A stretch of 64,000 nt of DNA from Phycomyces blakesleeanus NRRL 1555(-) (taxonomy: Eukaryota; Mucoromycota; Mucoromycetes; Mucorales; Phycomycetaceae): NCBI RefSeq assembly GCF_001638985.1, contig NW_017265165.1:38912-102911 (forward strand), in the 5' to 3' direction. Position numbers and translations under genes: made by a program. Position 1 is the first letter of the stretch, and the number at the start of each line of letters is the position of its first letter. This document shows, piece by piece, positions 1 through 11,896 of the stretch. Under the pieces are notes generated by a model. That model was not told the origin of the DNA. It searched no databases and saw nothing but the letters and a program-made list of their open reading frames with translations.

Positions 1-344
1 GGGAAGATATATCTTTTAGTATCGTTACTAGTTGTCGGTAACTCAATGTACGTATTTATTGAGTGTCTGTACTTTTAATTTAAATCTACGATTATGTTGG
101 ATACAACACTGTGCAGCTTATTCTTTATAACTTACAAAATAAAATTTAAAGTCGAGTGCTTTAATATATTATGTCTTTTACAAATGTAATTCTAGGCAGA
201 CAGGCAAGTAATTTTTATTTTGTGCATATATAAAAGGCAAGTGGTCATCTTTTATTTATTCTTCTTTAAAGAAAAGAGGTTGGGTATAAAATTGAATAAT
301 GCTTTTGCGACAACACTTTATAATTTTTGCTAACAATATTAGCT
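1..344 (+). repeat. Left terminal inverted repeat
   Basis: This is the exact reverse complement of 2812-3155 apart from one base near 335. It starts at the window edge and its inner end is AGCT at 341-344. Confidence 0.85.
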
Positions 345-2811
345 CATAAACATTACTAGCTGTATTTTATTCGAGTAAAAACATTTTGACGATGAGTTTT
401 AGTCTCTTGGATCTCATACGTGCAGATACTTGGGAATGTTGGTACAAAAATTATACAAAAAAGAGTAAATAAGACGAGAGAAAAAAATACAACGACCACA
501 AAGTATTGACTTGATTTGGGAGCAGAAATAAATGTGCATTGGCCAGTGTAGTTCTTATCCGTGATTATTGTTTTTTTAAGTGTGCCCAAGTAGGGCCAGT
601 TTCTTATTTTTCCCATATTTTCCAATTAGGCACAACAACGAAAGGTCAACCCAGAGTCGATTAAACAAAGTGTTGGTGTAGGTCGTTTCGGAGTGAACAG
701 ATAGAAGAGTTTAGACAGCTAGCTGGAGATGCTGTTGGCATATATGGGGTGACTATATTTCTATTTGTGATTACAAAGAGTGACCAACTGGATTTGACAT
801 GTAAATAAGGGTAGTTTTTATAAAATAATACAATTTCTTACAGGGTACATATATGTAAAGGCTGGTAACTAGATAATATGATATACCTGATGGCTTAACA
901 ACCAGTGCGACTTTCGGTACTATTATATCTATTAATAAGATACGCCGGTACACATAGGATTAAGATAAATCATTATAAGCAAGAAATAACAAATGTAGAA
1001 AAGCGGTGAATATAAGAAGAAAGGCAAGCTTGACTGATAAAATACGGAGAGATGTATAATGATCCGAATGAATACTATCAAGAGCATAGAAGTCTGGGAT
1101 GAGGTCTACAGTAGGATGCGATAAAGGATAATTATAGCAGCAAAGAGAAGAGAGAAAATAGACTAGATCTTTGGCGCGTACGAGTTTGTGATTGGGATTG
1201 AAAAGAAGAGTTGTCAATTTGAAGAGTTGAAAAGTGAAAATGATGTATTAAGTCGCCAAAGCAAATATAAAGAAAGTGATAAGGCTCTGGAGATAATATT
1301 TATAAACAGCACTATTTTTTGTAGCCAAAATTGTAAGCAATAATTGACCACCGTTATAAATGAGTACGAATTACTGCTGAGCCTGAGATAAAAACCAACG
1401 GAAAAACTAATGTACAATTAGTAATTCCAGTTAGCAGATCTATATTCACTCTAATTACTAATACCTAAATTATTATACAAGTAGTTTATTATTACTATAT
1501 ATTTTATCATAAAATGGAATTCGCAATCGCACATCGTACATATACTATATAGTGCTATCTCAGCTACATATTTACCTTACTATAGTTATACTTTATTTAA
1601 AGACTACACATTAGTTTACTTATAAATCAAAAAAAAATCTGAGTACTTGAGTCGAAAAATTCAGATATTAACAATAGTATAGATACTCTTTCTTGTTCAA
1701 AATCTCTAGCTGGTATGAATAGAGTGTCGACGTACCCAAAGATATTTCCAGCAAAATAAAACTCCTTAAATGTGTTTAGTAATAATTATTATTTGAAAGA
1801 TACTGAAATATAATTTAGAGAACATATAGATACCAGAAGCTGGTACTGTGTAAAAGAAATTGAATTATATTACTTTTTTTTTCTCTTCTTTTGAAATAAA
1901 GCATCATATATAAACAGTCGTAAATCCTATCCTCTTTATTCTCTTTATTTTTCTCGAAACAGAAAATTTAAACGGTTTTAGAATGAATAGTATAAATTTC
2001 TTCTATGGAATCTCCAAAAAAATGAAAAAGTTTACTTTCAAGCGAAATAATTGTAAGCAGTATTCAGCCTGGTGCAAGTGTGCAAAGTTCAGAATAAAAG
2101 AAAGACTTTTATTGGTCAGAGCAAATAAATAGTAGAGCACCTCTGTAAAAGAGTACTATATTGGACACAATATAGGATCCATAGACTTTTGAGAAAAAGA
2201 AAACCGATTATGAAATGCTAAAAGAACTATAAGCTGAGCAGAATATCTCAAGCCCACAGAAATGAGGATAGAATTCAATGAAAGGCTTTCTTTTATTTTC
2301 AAAAAGAGTATTGTTTATCAGATCAAATGCCAAGCTAATAGGCCAGTCAGTAAATACATAAGAGAGACTCACAGATATGGATTTTGCACAAGTAGACTGT
2401 GAATATCAAAGCCTATAATTATTATAGTCGCATAAGTAAATAGGTTCTTGTGATTGTCAATTCTTTGTTTTTGTATAGCAATTTGGCAAGAAAGAGACTC
2501 TGTAAGCTTTAATAATTTGTCAACTCTACAAAAAAAATAAGATGAGAAATACTTCTATATGTGGTTACAGCTTGCAAAGCAAAAAAAAATGTGATTAACT
2601 TCGGAACATAAGCAGTGACGTTTCTTTATATATTAAAAAAACATGCTTTAAAGTATTCAAATAAAAGCTGTAAGTCGATAGTAATATAACTCCCAAGTCT
2701 CTGCAAGCTTAAAATCCGAAAGACTAAAGCTCATTGTCACAACATTTTTATTCACGTAAGATACGGCTAGTAACATTTAGAATCGCCAATATTAATACAA
2801 TATTTACAAAA

Positions 2812-3155
2812 AGCTAATACTGTTAGCAAAAATTATAAAGTGTTGTCGCAAAAGCATTATTCAATTTTATACCCAACCTCTTTTCTTTAAAGAAGAATAA
2901 ATAAAAGATGACCACTTGCCTTTTATATATGCACAAAATAAAAATTACTTGCCTGTCTGCCTAGAATTACATTTGTAAAAGACATAATATATTAAAGCAC
3001 TCGACTTTAAATTTTATTTTGTAAGTTATAAAGAATAAGCTGCACAGTGTTGTATCCAACATAATCGTAGATTTAAATTAAAAGTACAGACACTCAATAA
3101 ATACGTACATTGAGTTACCGACAACTAGTAACGATACTAAAAGATATATCTTCCC
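2812..3155 (-). repeat. Right terminal inverted repeat
   Basis: This is the partner of 1-344. The outer end is ...GATATATCTTCCC at 3143-3155, followed by unrelated sequence starting TTATACAAGG. Confidence 0.85.
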
Positions 3156-3676
3156 TTATACAAGGAAATTACGTAAAGAACATACTAAGACAAATACGAA
3201 GACTCTAGTCAATAACACTAAAAACATAAGAACTAAATCATAGAAGATAATGGTAGAGAAACAGACATTACATGATATCATCATATCATCACTAAGCTAA
3301 ATACAATGTCTATATAAACGCACAATACTAATAGCAATAGAACAGCATCTTTTTTCTGATTCTTTCACTTCTTCTAATAAAACAAAGTCTCACCGTACTC
3401 TCGTCTGCACTTGCTTTATTTTATATCTTATTTTTACCTCATACATAACACACAATATAATATATAAATGTATCTATAAGAGATTTGAAGATTTCAAATA
3501 ATATTGTTATACTATATGTATGATATACATTCTTATTAAAAGTGCATATATATATATATATATATATCTTTTTATTACAGAAATAAATTGCATTATTCAA
3601 TACAAAATCTATAGTGCTGCCTATTGCCTAGAGTACATCAATTTAATACATATAGAGTAAATAAAAGAAGCCTAGT

Positions 3677-3710
<34 letters not shown>

Positions 3711-4900
3711 CCTTATATACTGAATATATAAAAGAGTCAATTCGAGAGTAGCAGCATAAAGTACTCTTTAACTTAAGAGAAATATATTTTTTTATAAAGG
3801 CGTTTATCAACTCACGTGAAAGTGCTACGATTAGGCGTACTCTTAGACTTGTTTGATTAGTAGAAGCACACTATCAAAATCCTTCGATTTTTTTTATAAA
3901 TAATAAGCCAAATAACTATAGCCATTTTTTATGTCTTGTATGTCTTATATTCTTTACCAAACACCTCTTGTCTTGGCGTGTTTGTTTTATTAGCTTCATA
4001 AGTAACTTGGTAACCCTTGAAAGGAAGCAAAGAGAGCGAGAGAAAATATGAGACTTGTGATACATACCTGTATAAATTTATATATATTTGGTTTCCTTGT
4101 TTGGACTTGGCCTGTTTATTTGCATGATTCCCCCCTATCTTTTATATCAGGACGGTCTTAATCCTTCCGAAAAAACTCTTTCAAGGCCTGGCCTTTATGA
4201 AACAGTAGATACATTTAAAGGATACTACAACATAGCACTGCAAAAAGTAAGCATATAGGTACTGAGTGTAAGAGTTGAAAAGCAAGACCAGTGCTATATT
4301 TTAAAAAGGCTTTCTGTTTTCATTTTTCAGCTTGTGTATATACAATATTATAATCAGGTACTTTCTCTGAAAAGTATTTGTAGTGACGGAAACAAATGAT
4401 CAACGTGACCAACACCACACAGGATGCATCCATCCATCCATCCATCCTCCTCCCCCTATCTCCCCCAATCTTTTGATTGATGTATACTTTCAATGAATTT
4501 TATTGGACTAAAGTGAGGGAGGCGTCATCATATCCCCATTTTTGTTTTTATAACTAGAGAAAATTTTTCGCGTCTTTGGTTTTCCTTTTTTCCCTTTTTC
4601 TTTGTACTGGCCGTGTTTACTGGTGGAGACGATGGAGAGCTTCTGGTAATATATGGGTTTATGTCCGGCCGGTCATCGTTTATACACAGAAGCCAAGAGG
4701 GTCTTCCGATAGCCATGATTCTTTTCTTATGAACGGCTAGCCAGATCACTTTAAGATAAGTATATAATTTTTTTACGTTATGTGCTATGCAACTTTGAAT
4801 ACTAATTAATCAAAGCCTATGGAGTAGGCGACTGTAAGAGTTCAAAAGACGTTCATAAAGTCTTGGCAATATTATTTTGTTAAGCTTGTTGAGCCGATTT
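3156..4900. other. Intergenic DNA, no gene seen
   Basis: AT-rich DNA with simple repeats: alternating TA near 3546-3566, a GA run at about 3682-3709 and a CATC run near 4428-4447. A 73-codon minus-strand frame at 4528-4749 opens on GTG and resembles nothing known to me, so I do not call it a gene. Confidence 0.6.
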
Positions 4901-4929
4901 TGGACTCTTACGACCGACCGCTCTCTCTT

Positions 4930-5760
4930 TTTGTTTCTTTCTTTCAAAGGGGCCCGATGGAGTAGAGCCACGGGTCAAACATGGTCTATCGAGCAAGTCC
5001 ACAAGCGCGCGTGTAGCGTGTGAGCCCGTTGTCCGTATTCCTGTGTATTACTGGTTGCTTTCTGTCGTCTCTTCTGGTGGGCGCGGCTGGTACCATCTTT
5101 TTTGGGTTAGTTCCCGTTGCTTGTTCTCTCCCGTTGCTTGTTCCTTCCCTATGCCTTCCACGGCGGTCCATGTTATTTGAAAGGTACTGTTGCTTGTTGC
5201 TTTTTTTTTGTTAGTCTGTTGCTTCCGCCAGTGGGACTTTTCTGCCAGTGGGTTTGTTGCTTCCCACTGGTAGGCCCTTTCCTCCTACCAGTGAACCTGT
5301 CATCTCTCGCCAGTGGACCTTTTTACATAGCCGCCGGTTGCCGGTTGTCAGTTGTCATCCGCCCATTTTCCTTCCACTGGCGGGTCCATTTATCTCACTG
5401 GTAGGAGACATTTATCCCACTGGTCAGACATTTGCTTCCTGTTGCTTCCTGTTGCTTCTGCCGGGGAAACCGATGGTTCCATTTCTGCCGCAAAATTGTC
5501 GGCTATGTCGTCTCCTCAAGACACATCGTCAAAAGCCGATAAGGCTCACCAGAAGCCCAACATGGGCGCCTCGAAAAAGGTCACACCGGCCCATAAGAAA
5601 GGCCAAAGTATGCGCCAGAAGAAAAGGGCAAACCGACCTACAAGAAAGGTCACAGTATGTGCCAGCAAAAAGGGCAAACTGCCCCACAAGAAAGGCTACA
5701 GTATGTGCCAGATAAAACATCAATCCGGCCCACAAGAAAGGCTAATGTAAGTGTCGGGGA
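4930..5760. repeat. GC-richer repetitive stretch with 46-47 bp tandem repeats
   Basis: This stretch is visibly richer in G and C than its surroundings. From 5220 to 5450 the short words CCAGTGG/CCACTGG and GTTGCTTC recur many times. From 5595 a tandem repeat follows: units at 5595-5641 (47 bp), 5642-5687 (46 bp) and 5688-5733 (46 bp), with a partial fourth from 5734. Each unit begins AAGAAAGG and contains GTATG(T/C)GCCAG. Open frames on both strands here simply reflect the repeats, and I see no protein domain. The base composition may mean a different origin from the flanks. Confidence 0.6.
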
Positions 5761-5879
5761 AAAGGGTGAAATATCTCAAGACATAGACTAATCATTTTTT
5801 GTATTACTACAACACAGGCTCCAAATGCGCACCAGAGAAAAAATGGCTTTTCAGAGACCCTCAAGGTCACTGTCAAGAT

Positions 5880-7440
5880 TCAAAGCCAAATCAAGATAGA
5901 TAGTCAAAAAAGAAAAGAAGAAAAAGAGAAAAAAATATATAAAAAGAAAATGAAAAGATACAAAAAAAAAGAAAAACAACCAGAACAATATTGACCAGAA
6001 AAAATTGTGCTCACAATTATCTCTCTATCTCAGATCAAAGCCCATAGACACTAGTACAATCTCCAAAATAGTCAAGCCAAGGTCCATTGCTATGTCCAAG
6101 TCCAATTCCAATTCCAATTCCAAGTCTTGTCCAAGTCTTGTCCAAGTCAAAGTCCAAAAGTCCAAACACTGTCCAAGTACTGTTCTAGTACTAGTCCTAG
6201 CACGCAAACATATACAAACAAATAGAGAAGTACACAATTAGAGAAGTAGACAAATACATACACACACAAACACACACAAACACACACAATTTCTATTTTT
6301 CTATTTCTTTCTTATACACATATACACACACATACACACACACATACATATAGTCATAGTCATAGTCATAGACATACAAACACACATATACACACTTATA
6401 TACATACCTATATACATACATACAAAAATAGAGGCGCATTTCTACCAAAGTCCAAAATCTGGGTTGTACCTCCAAGTCTCAAGGCCAAGTCGATTTCCAA
6501 GAAGGGGTCCAATGCAAAAGTCCAAAAGCAAGTTCCAAAAGAAAAACCAAAAACCAAAAACAAAATCCGAGGCCTATACTAAGTCCTGTAAAAAAAAACG
6601 GGCATATACTAAGTCCTTCTCTCCAAAAGGATCAAATCCAAAAACCGAGGCGTAGACCAAAACCTATCAGAAATGATCAGGCACATATTAAGTCCTCCAC
6701 TCCAAAAGGATCAAAAGAAATCCGACCCTGAGGCCTATACTAAGTCCTGTCCAAAAATCACACAGGCATATACTAAGCCCTCCTCTCTCTCAAAAAAAAC
6801 AAAAAACAAAAACAAAAAAAAAACAAAAAAAAGCAAAAAAAAACAAAAAAAACAAAAAAAAACAAAAAAGAATAAAAAAAAAAGAACAAAAAACAAAACA
6901 AAAAAAAGATGAACAAACCGAAAGAACTCTGCATTGGAACCTGGCCCTGGATTGAAGAAAAGCTGCGAACTGGAACAAGACTCTGGATCAGGACAAGGTA
7001 TGAAATCCCTTTTTACATATATACATACAAAGCAAATGAAGTCTTTGATCAAAAACAAAAAACAAAAAAAAAATGCTCAAAAAAAGAAGCTCAAAAAAAA
7101 CAGAAAGAGCGAAAAGAGCAATACCAAAACCCCCTTCTCTTATTCTTTTCAATATCAAAACCCATCCTCTTATTAATATTCTGTGAAATTGGCTGGACAA
7201 AAAAAAAGAAGTAAAAAAAATAATCAAAAAAAAAAAAATCAAAATCAAAAAGTCCAAATTATCCCCTTTATTATTTTTCAATACAAAAATCCTCCTCCTC
7301 CTATCACTCTTAGCTTATATTGACTGGACAAAAAAAAACGGACAAAAAAAAAAGATCAAAAGAAAAATCAAATGGACCAAAAAAAAAACCAACTGGACTT
7401 GACTGGAACCGACTGGACTCGACTGGACTAGCATGGCCTG
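5880..7440. repeat. Low-complexity and degenerate tandem repeat tract
   Basis: A chain of simple sequence: AATTCC and GTCCAAGTC repeats at about 6090-6190, CA-rich runs at 6258-6360, and a degenerate repeat built on CATATACTAAGTCCT at about 6560-6790 (six or so copies of the core). CAAAAAA runs follow at 6790-6910 and GACTGGACT-type repeats at 7390-7435. Open frames of 60-107 codons exist on both strands, but they are lysine-, phenylalanine- or tyrosine-rich translations of these repeats. Confidence 0.65.
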
Positions 7441-7449
7441 GAATATCTT

Positions 7450-9065
7450 AGTATACTTAATTTAATTTAACTTAACTTATATTCCCCTTATAAAAATCTT
7501 TGAACAATAAATTTTGATCTTACATTTGTCTTTGAAAATGCTATTGATAATGTTTTTTTGTTACTATTATAGTACACTTGAGAGTTGTCTTATTATACTT
7601 GTGTTCCTTGGTAAAATAAACATGATATATTTTCTAATGAGGCGTTCATTCAAAAATATAATTCCAAATAACGATACCACTGTAGAAAAAAATCTACGAG
7701 TATTTGAAACAAGCTGCTTTATTTTGGAAAGAAATGGCAGATTTTTGAACACCATCTAGCATTTACCAAGTTTAGAATATCTCTATCATATTTTGGCTCT
7801 AGAGAAACATTTTAAAAATGAAAGTCTCGTCGTCAACCCAGGAAACCACCATGATTGCCGAATAAAGAGAACTACTTGCTTGATTAAAGAAAAATCAACT
7901 AGAGGGTCAAACAAGCCCTATGAACTCTGTACCTTGGATCTGAGCTTATACCAGAAACAGTCATACCTACTGATATTAGATAGCTTGTTAATAGAGTCGA
8001 ACTTCTTCCTGCCAAAATTAGCAGTCGTTTATTTTCGCCGCCGGAATTATTTCATCGACTTAGGACTAGGCTATGATTGTGGCAATTATTTGTCCACTTT
8101 TTTCATAAATTATTTGGATATTATTAGAAATTTATAGTTTAAATATACATTAATTTGTCAGATTAATGTCAGAAGATTTATAAAGTATAAGTGTTCTCTG
8201 TTGTTATTGAGCTTTTCCGTGCTCTTTTTGAGTGTATTGATGAATTATATCTACAGTAAAGAGGTTACTTTTATTAGAGCTGCCTTATGCGTATTTCAAT
8301 ACCATCAATAATATATAAAGTAGATTAAACATCGATTTTATGTCTTTTTGAACTTTATTTTACCTTTAAAAATTACACTATAACCTTTTTAACTAAGTAT
8401 GATCCTCTTGAAGTAGTACTAGTTTTTTTGTAGTATGTTACGCTACCTAGAGAACCCGACGAGCTGACCGTAGGGACAAATTTCTCACCTTCTTGATCTT
8501 TTGTACTTGGAGGTGACGGTATGTACTGGTGAATGACCAAGTTCTTTCTGTTTCTTCTTGTAGTTCTGTTTGATTTATTTGGTACCATAGTTGGTTAGAT
8601 ATTTATAAATGTATGACAGTAATAAAGATTGTGATTTGTAAAAAAAAGTTGATGTATGAAATAGAAAAAAGTTGATTTATTATGAGTTTTATACCCAAGA
8701 CTTGGAATGTTATGTTATTATTTTATTACATGACAAACATAATGACTTTTCGAGAGAATTAATTAATATTTCACACTGTTATTTTAATATACGTTATCTA
8801 AGGGTCTTTAATAGATTTTACGCAAGAAGCATCGAAAGTTAACTATTATATATGTCTTCATAAATTTGTAGGATAAGGTTCTCGCTATTCGACTAGATTA
8901 AGTCGAAGTAGAGCTTAGGCTTATCAAAAAAGGAAGTTGAAGTCGATATAAGAAAACTATATACTCCGATACGCCTAAGTCGAAGTATAAGCTTAATTGA
9001 CTCTGTTAACAAGCTATCTAATGTGCTTTAAAAGACGACTTACTTTTTTGTTCTTTTTCGGTTTT
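7450..9065. other. Intergenic DNA with three unassigned short open frames
   Basis: Plus-strand frames at 7514-7759 (81 codons) and 7793-8137 (114 codons) have mixed, protein-like composition, but the second opens on TTG. They could be fragments of one decayed gene separated by a stop at about 7758. A minus-strand frame at 8373-8588 starts with ATG and would give a 71-residue basic, serine-rich peptide. I recognise none of them. From 8895 to 8995 the word AAGTCGAAGTA recurs, a minor direct repeat. Confidence 0.35.
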
Positions 9066-10398
9066 ATTTTTTTGTAGCTTTTTCTTTTTCGTTTTCGATG
9101 CAGTGCTCTAATGCAATCATCTTGCGCTTTGTGCTTTTGGGTCGACCCTTGGTTGCTTCCACTATTTTTGGACTGTCGAGGTCCTCGAGTTACTGCTGGT
9201 TGATTTGAGTTACCATTTTTTTGATTGATAGTTGAATATCAATTTGTAGTTGTTTACTCTGTGAGTTGTTGAAACCTTCACAGAGTTGCAGAAGATCGTG
9301 GGCAAGTTCAGGGGTTATTGTTGTTATGGTATTGATGTCTTCGGGAATTGATACTGCATTTTTGATTTTTGTATGGTCTATATGTAATAGCAAAAATATA
9401 TAAGCATATCATACATTTAAAAGCTAAACTTCTTATATTACCTTCTCCTTTCAAGTATTCTCTTCTCCAGCGCCTTGGGATACAGGAAATAGGAATGATA
9501 TCAAATTTGGCAAGTTGGTGATAGCACGGAAGCAAGTAGTTGTGTGTGATGAGGCATTTTCACTCTGTGTTTTTTTTTTCGGGTATAATAGATTTTGACA
9601 GTTGTAGTTTAATTTGATCCATTGCATACCGACCAATTTTAAGACGAATGTCATCTAGTCTGGCAGCATTGGTTTTGTCAAACACAATTGTTGTGCTCTC
9701 TCCAAGACACTCGACCATTAGTCTATGCTTATGATAAGCAATCTATAAAATTTAAAAATGCATTATTGAAAGAATTAATGTCAGAGCTTAAACAATAAAT
9801 ACATAAAATAATGTAAAGTAAGCTTACCAACTCTTCATACCACTTATTTACTTTGAGAGTAACAGTATTAAGTTTTCCGGAGGAAGTTCCAAGAGAATGT
9901 TTAAGAGAAGCATGGGCACTCTCTGCACGATTGGATGTGCGATTCCCAAAATGAGGGTATTTGTAAACATAAATGTTTACCCAGTTTTCTTTATCTTTCA
10001 TTTTTCTGAAAATAATATAAAAAACAATCTGTTATATTTAACATACTCTTTTTTTAATATAAAAGTTCTATATATACCTTTCCAGGAAATTGTTGGCACT
10101 CTTTCCTTTGTCTACACAATTTTCTTTTGCAAAACTAAGGTATCCGTCTATTTCTTTCTTCATATCTTCCTCAGTCACGCACTCCAAAGCAATTCTGTCT
10201 AGGTAGCCAGACAACTTCTCCAAGACACTTCTCTTTTCTCCGTTTTCATCTTCTTTCATTACTAGCAAAAGCTGTTTTCTGAAGTTGTCTTTTATGTGCT
10301 TATAGCACAGAATTTGTTTCGACTCAGGGAAAGCATGAGTAATTGAATTTCTCAATGCCTGCTCGTTGTCAGTGATGAATACACTTGAAAGAAGAGGG

Positions 10399-10453
<55 letters not shown>

Positions 10454-11452
10454 CATCTTCAATGTCAGACCATACTGTATCCCGCAGACAGAGAAGTACC
10501 CAGAGATACTTGTCAACTGTCTCGTGTTCTACCCAAGCACCAGCAATTGGGAAGGACTTTAACGTAGTACGTGGGGTTCCAGTCACATTACTGGTCACAT
10601 TACTAGCTCCAATAATGTTGACAAATGTCATCCTATGACTATTTGTCTTGTATGTTGCGTCGATTATGACAGTCTCGGGCATTCTTCTTGTTTCCTCAAT
10701 TGCGTCTTTGTGGACAAAGAAGACCATGTTGACGTTGTTGTCTTCAGTATTACCAACGGTATATCTCACGTGGAAGTCGAGATCTTTGATGTGGCGATGA
10801 ATTCGAACATCTCTCTACCCTCACCAGACTTTCCAAAATGTTTCTTAATATTGGCAATGTCCTGGCGAATAATATTGGTGTATCCACTTCTCTTTAGGTT
10901 ATTAAAGATAGTGGATACATCATCGTTCTCCTCCAGGTGCTTAGATACGATATCCATCGCCTCGGGTGACAGTTTACGGTGCATGGCGTAAGCCCTGCGG
11001 TCTTCTTCGATTGGATTATTATGCTGTGCCTCACGGGAGTGCACAGCAAGATTTTCTCCTTTCTTGGTGGAGGCATACAGAAATCATGGACAATCGTGCT
11101 TTTGTGTATCCTTCTCGCGCTTTCTTTCCCATCCGGGAAGAGGGCTTTCTCCATTAACCGATACTTGAGCAGCTTTCTCGGCCTTTCTGGTGTCTCTGTA
11201 TTAACCAGAGTGCTTACAGATTAGCTTAATGCGAGAGCTTGATGAATACGCAGTGGTGAGAGCAATGTTATGTTTGGCGCCATATGCCCTAGCAGCTTCT
11301 CTAACAGCTACAACCGAAGAGAATTCTCTTCCAACAAGAAATATTGAGTTGAACTCAGTCAAGGCAGCATCGTACTTCTTCGACGACTCGCTAACAATGA
11401 CAAGCTCATTGGTGTTTTTGATGTTGTTGATGTTGCTCATGTTAAATGTCAA
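9066..11452 (-). pseudogene. Decayed MULE (Mutator-like) transposase
   Basis: Read on the minus strand, the pieces line up as one transposase. First is a FAR1/WRKY-like zinc-binding region (11452 to about 10960) containing AYGAKHNIALTTAYSS and CKHSG. Next is the MULE catalytic region in 10769-10068 with IIDATYKTN, IAGAWVEHETVDKYLWVL, FITDNEQAL and LCYKHIKDNF. After an intron at about 10008-10077 comes WVNIYVYKYPHFGNRTSNRAESAH. A SWIM-like segment with LPCYHQLAKFD lies near 9480-9530, and a basic tail with KGRPKSTKRKM at 9100-9150. The frame is broken by in-frame stops (TAA ending at 11201, a TGA in the zinc-binding part, TAA at 9190) and a frameshift near 10766-10790. It is therefore probably inactive. 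No terminal inverted repeats were identified. Confidence 0.85.
10398..10452 (+). repeat. (GTT)n microsatellite inside the MULE transposase
   Basis: About 18 GTT units read as polyasparagine on the transposase strand, between the DDE-region segments KYLWVLLCLRDTVWSDIEDD and PLLSSVFITDNEQAL. It is an expansion within the catalytic domain. Confidence 0.9.
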
Positions 11453-11896
11453 AAAAATTATGCGCTGATGATGTAGTAAAAAAAAAGGGCAATGATTTTA
11501 TTGGCAATCTGAAGAATAATTTATCTGATCTCCTCCCCCAAAAAACATGCGTGTAACATGCAAACCAATTTTTCAGTGACGTTGTATACATTTTCAGTTT
11601 TGACTTTCTAGCTTGTCCGGTCAGCATAAATCCAGCTTGCCCGTACCGTTCCCCTATATTTATTCATCCATTTACTATTAAATATAATGATTTGGTAAAT
11701 TACATTTGAAATATATAAATATCAAGGCTAGGCTTATATATCGATATATACATCTTCATATGTCACTACTCTTTATAAATATTATTTATTATTTATTAAT
11801 TGATTATTTGATTAATTAATTTTTCTTTTCTTTAAAAAAAAAGATGTATAAATACTAATGAGGAATAAATTTTGTAGCGTCTCTTTTGAAGAGATC

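Larger units (their letters stand above)
1..3155. mobile_element. DNA transposon-like element with 344-bp terminal inverted repeats
   Basis: Bases 1-344 and 2812-3155 are reverse complements of each other, with only one mismatch seen (near the inner end). The outer tip begins GGGAAGATATATC. The left tip coincides with the first base of the window, so the left flank and any target-site duplication cannot be seen. The roughly 2.5-kb interior is AT-rich. On the minus strand between 356 and 1417 it has short hydrophobic open frames, but at least two of them open on TTG rather than ATG and I recognise no transposase motif. Long inverted repeats around non-transposase DNA fit a non-autonomous element, for example MULE-like, but the superfamily is a guess. 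A fold-back structure extending left of the window is also possible. Confidence 0.75.

Noticed and set aside
356..1417. Four hydrophobic minus-strand frames within the long-TIR element as a membrane-protein gene
   Set aside because: At least two start on TTG, intervening stops cannot be bridged by convincing introns, and no family is recognisable.
4528..4749. 73-codon minus-strand frame
   Set aside because: GTG start, no domain and no splice partner.
6735..7281. Phenylalanine- and lysine-rich frames
   Set aside because: Translations of CAAAAAA-type simple repeats.
10366..10638. Polyleucine and polycysteine frames on the plus strand
   Set aside because: Antisense readings of the GTT microsatellite in the MULE pseudogene.
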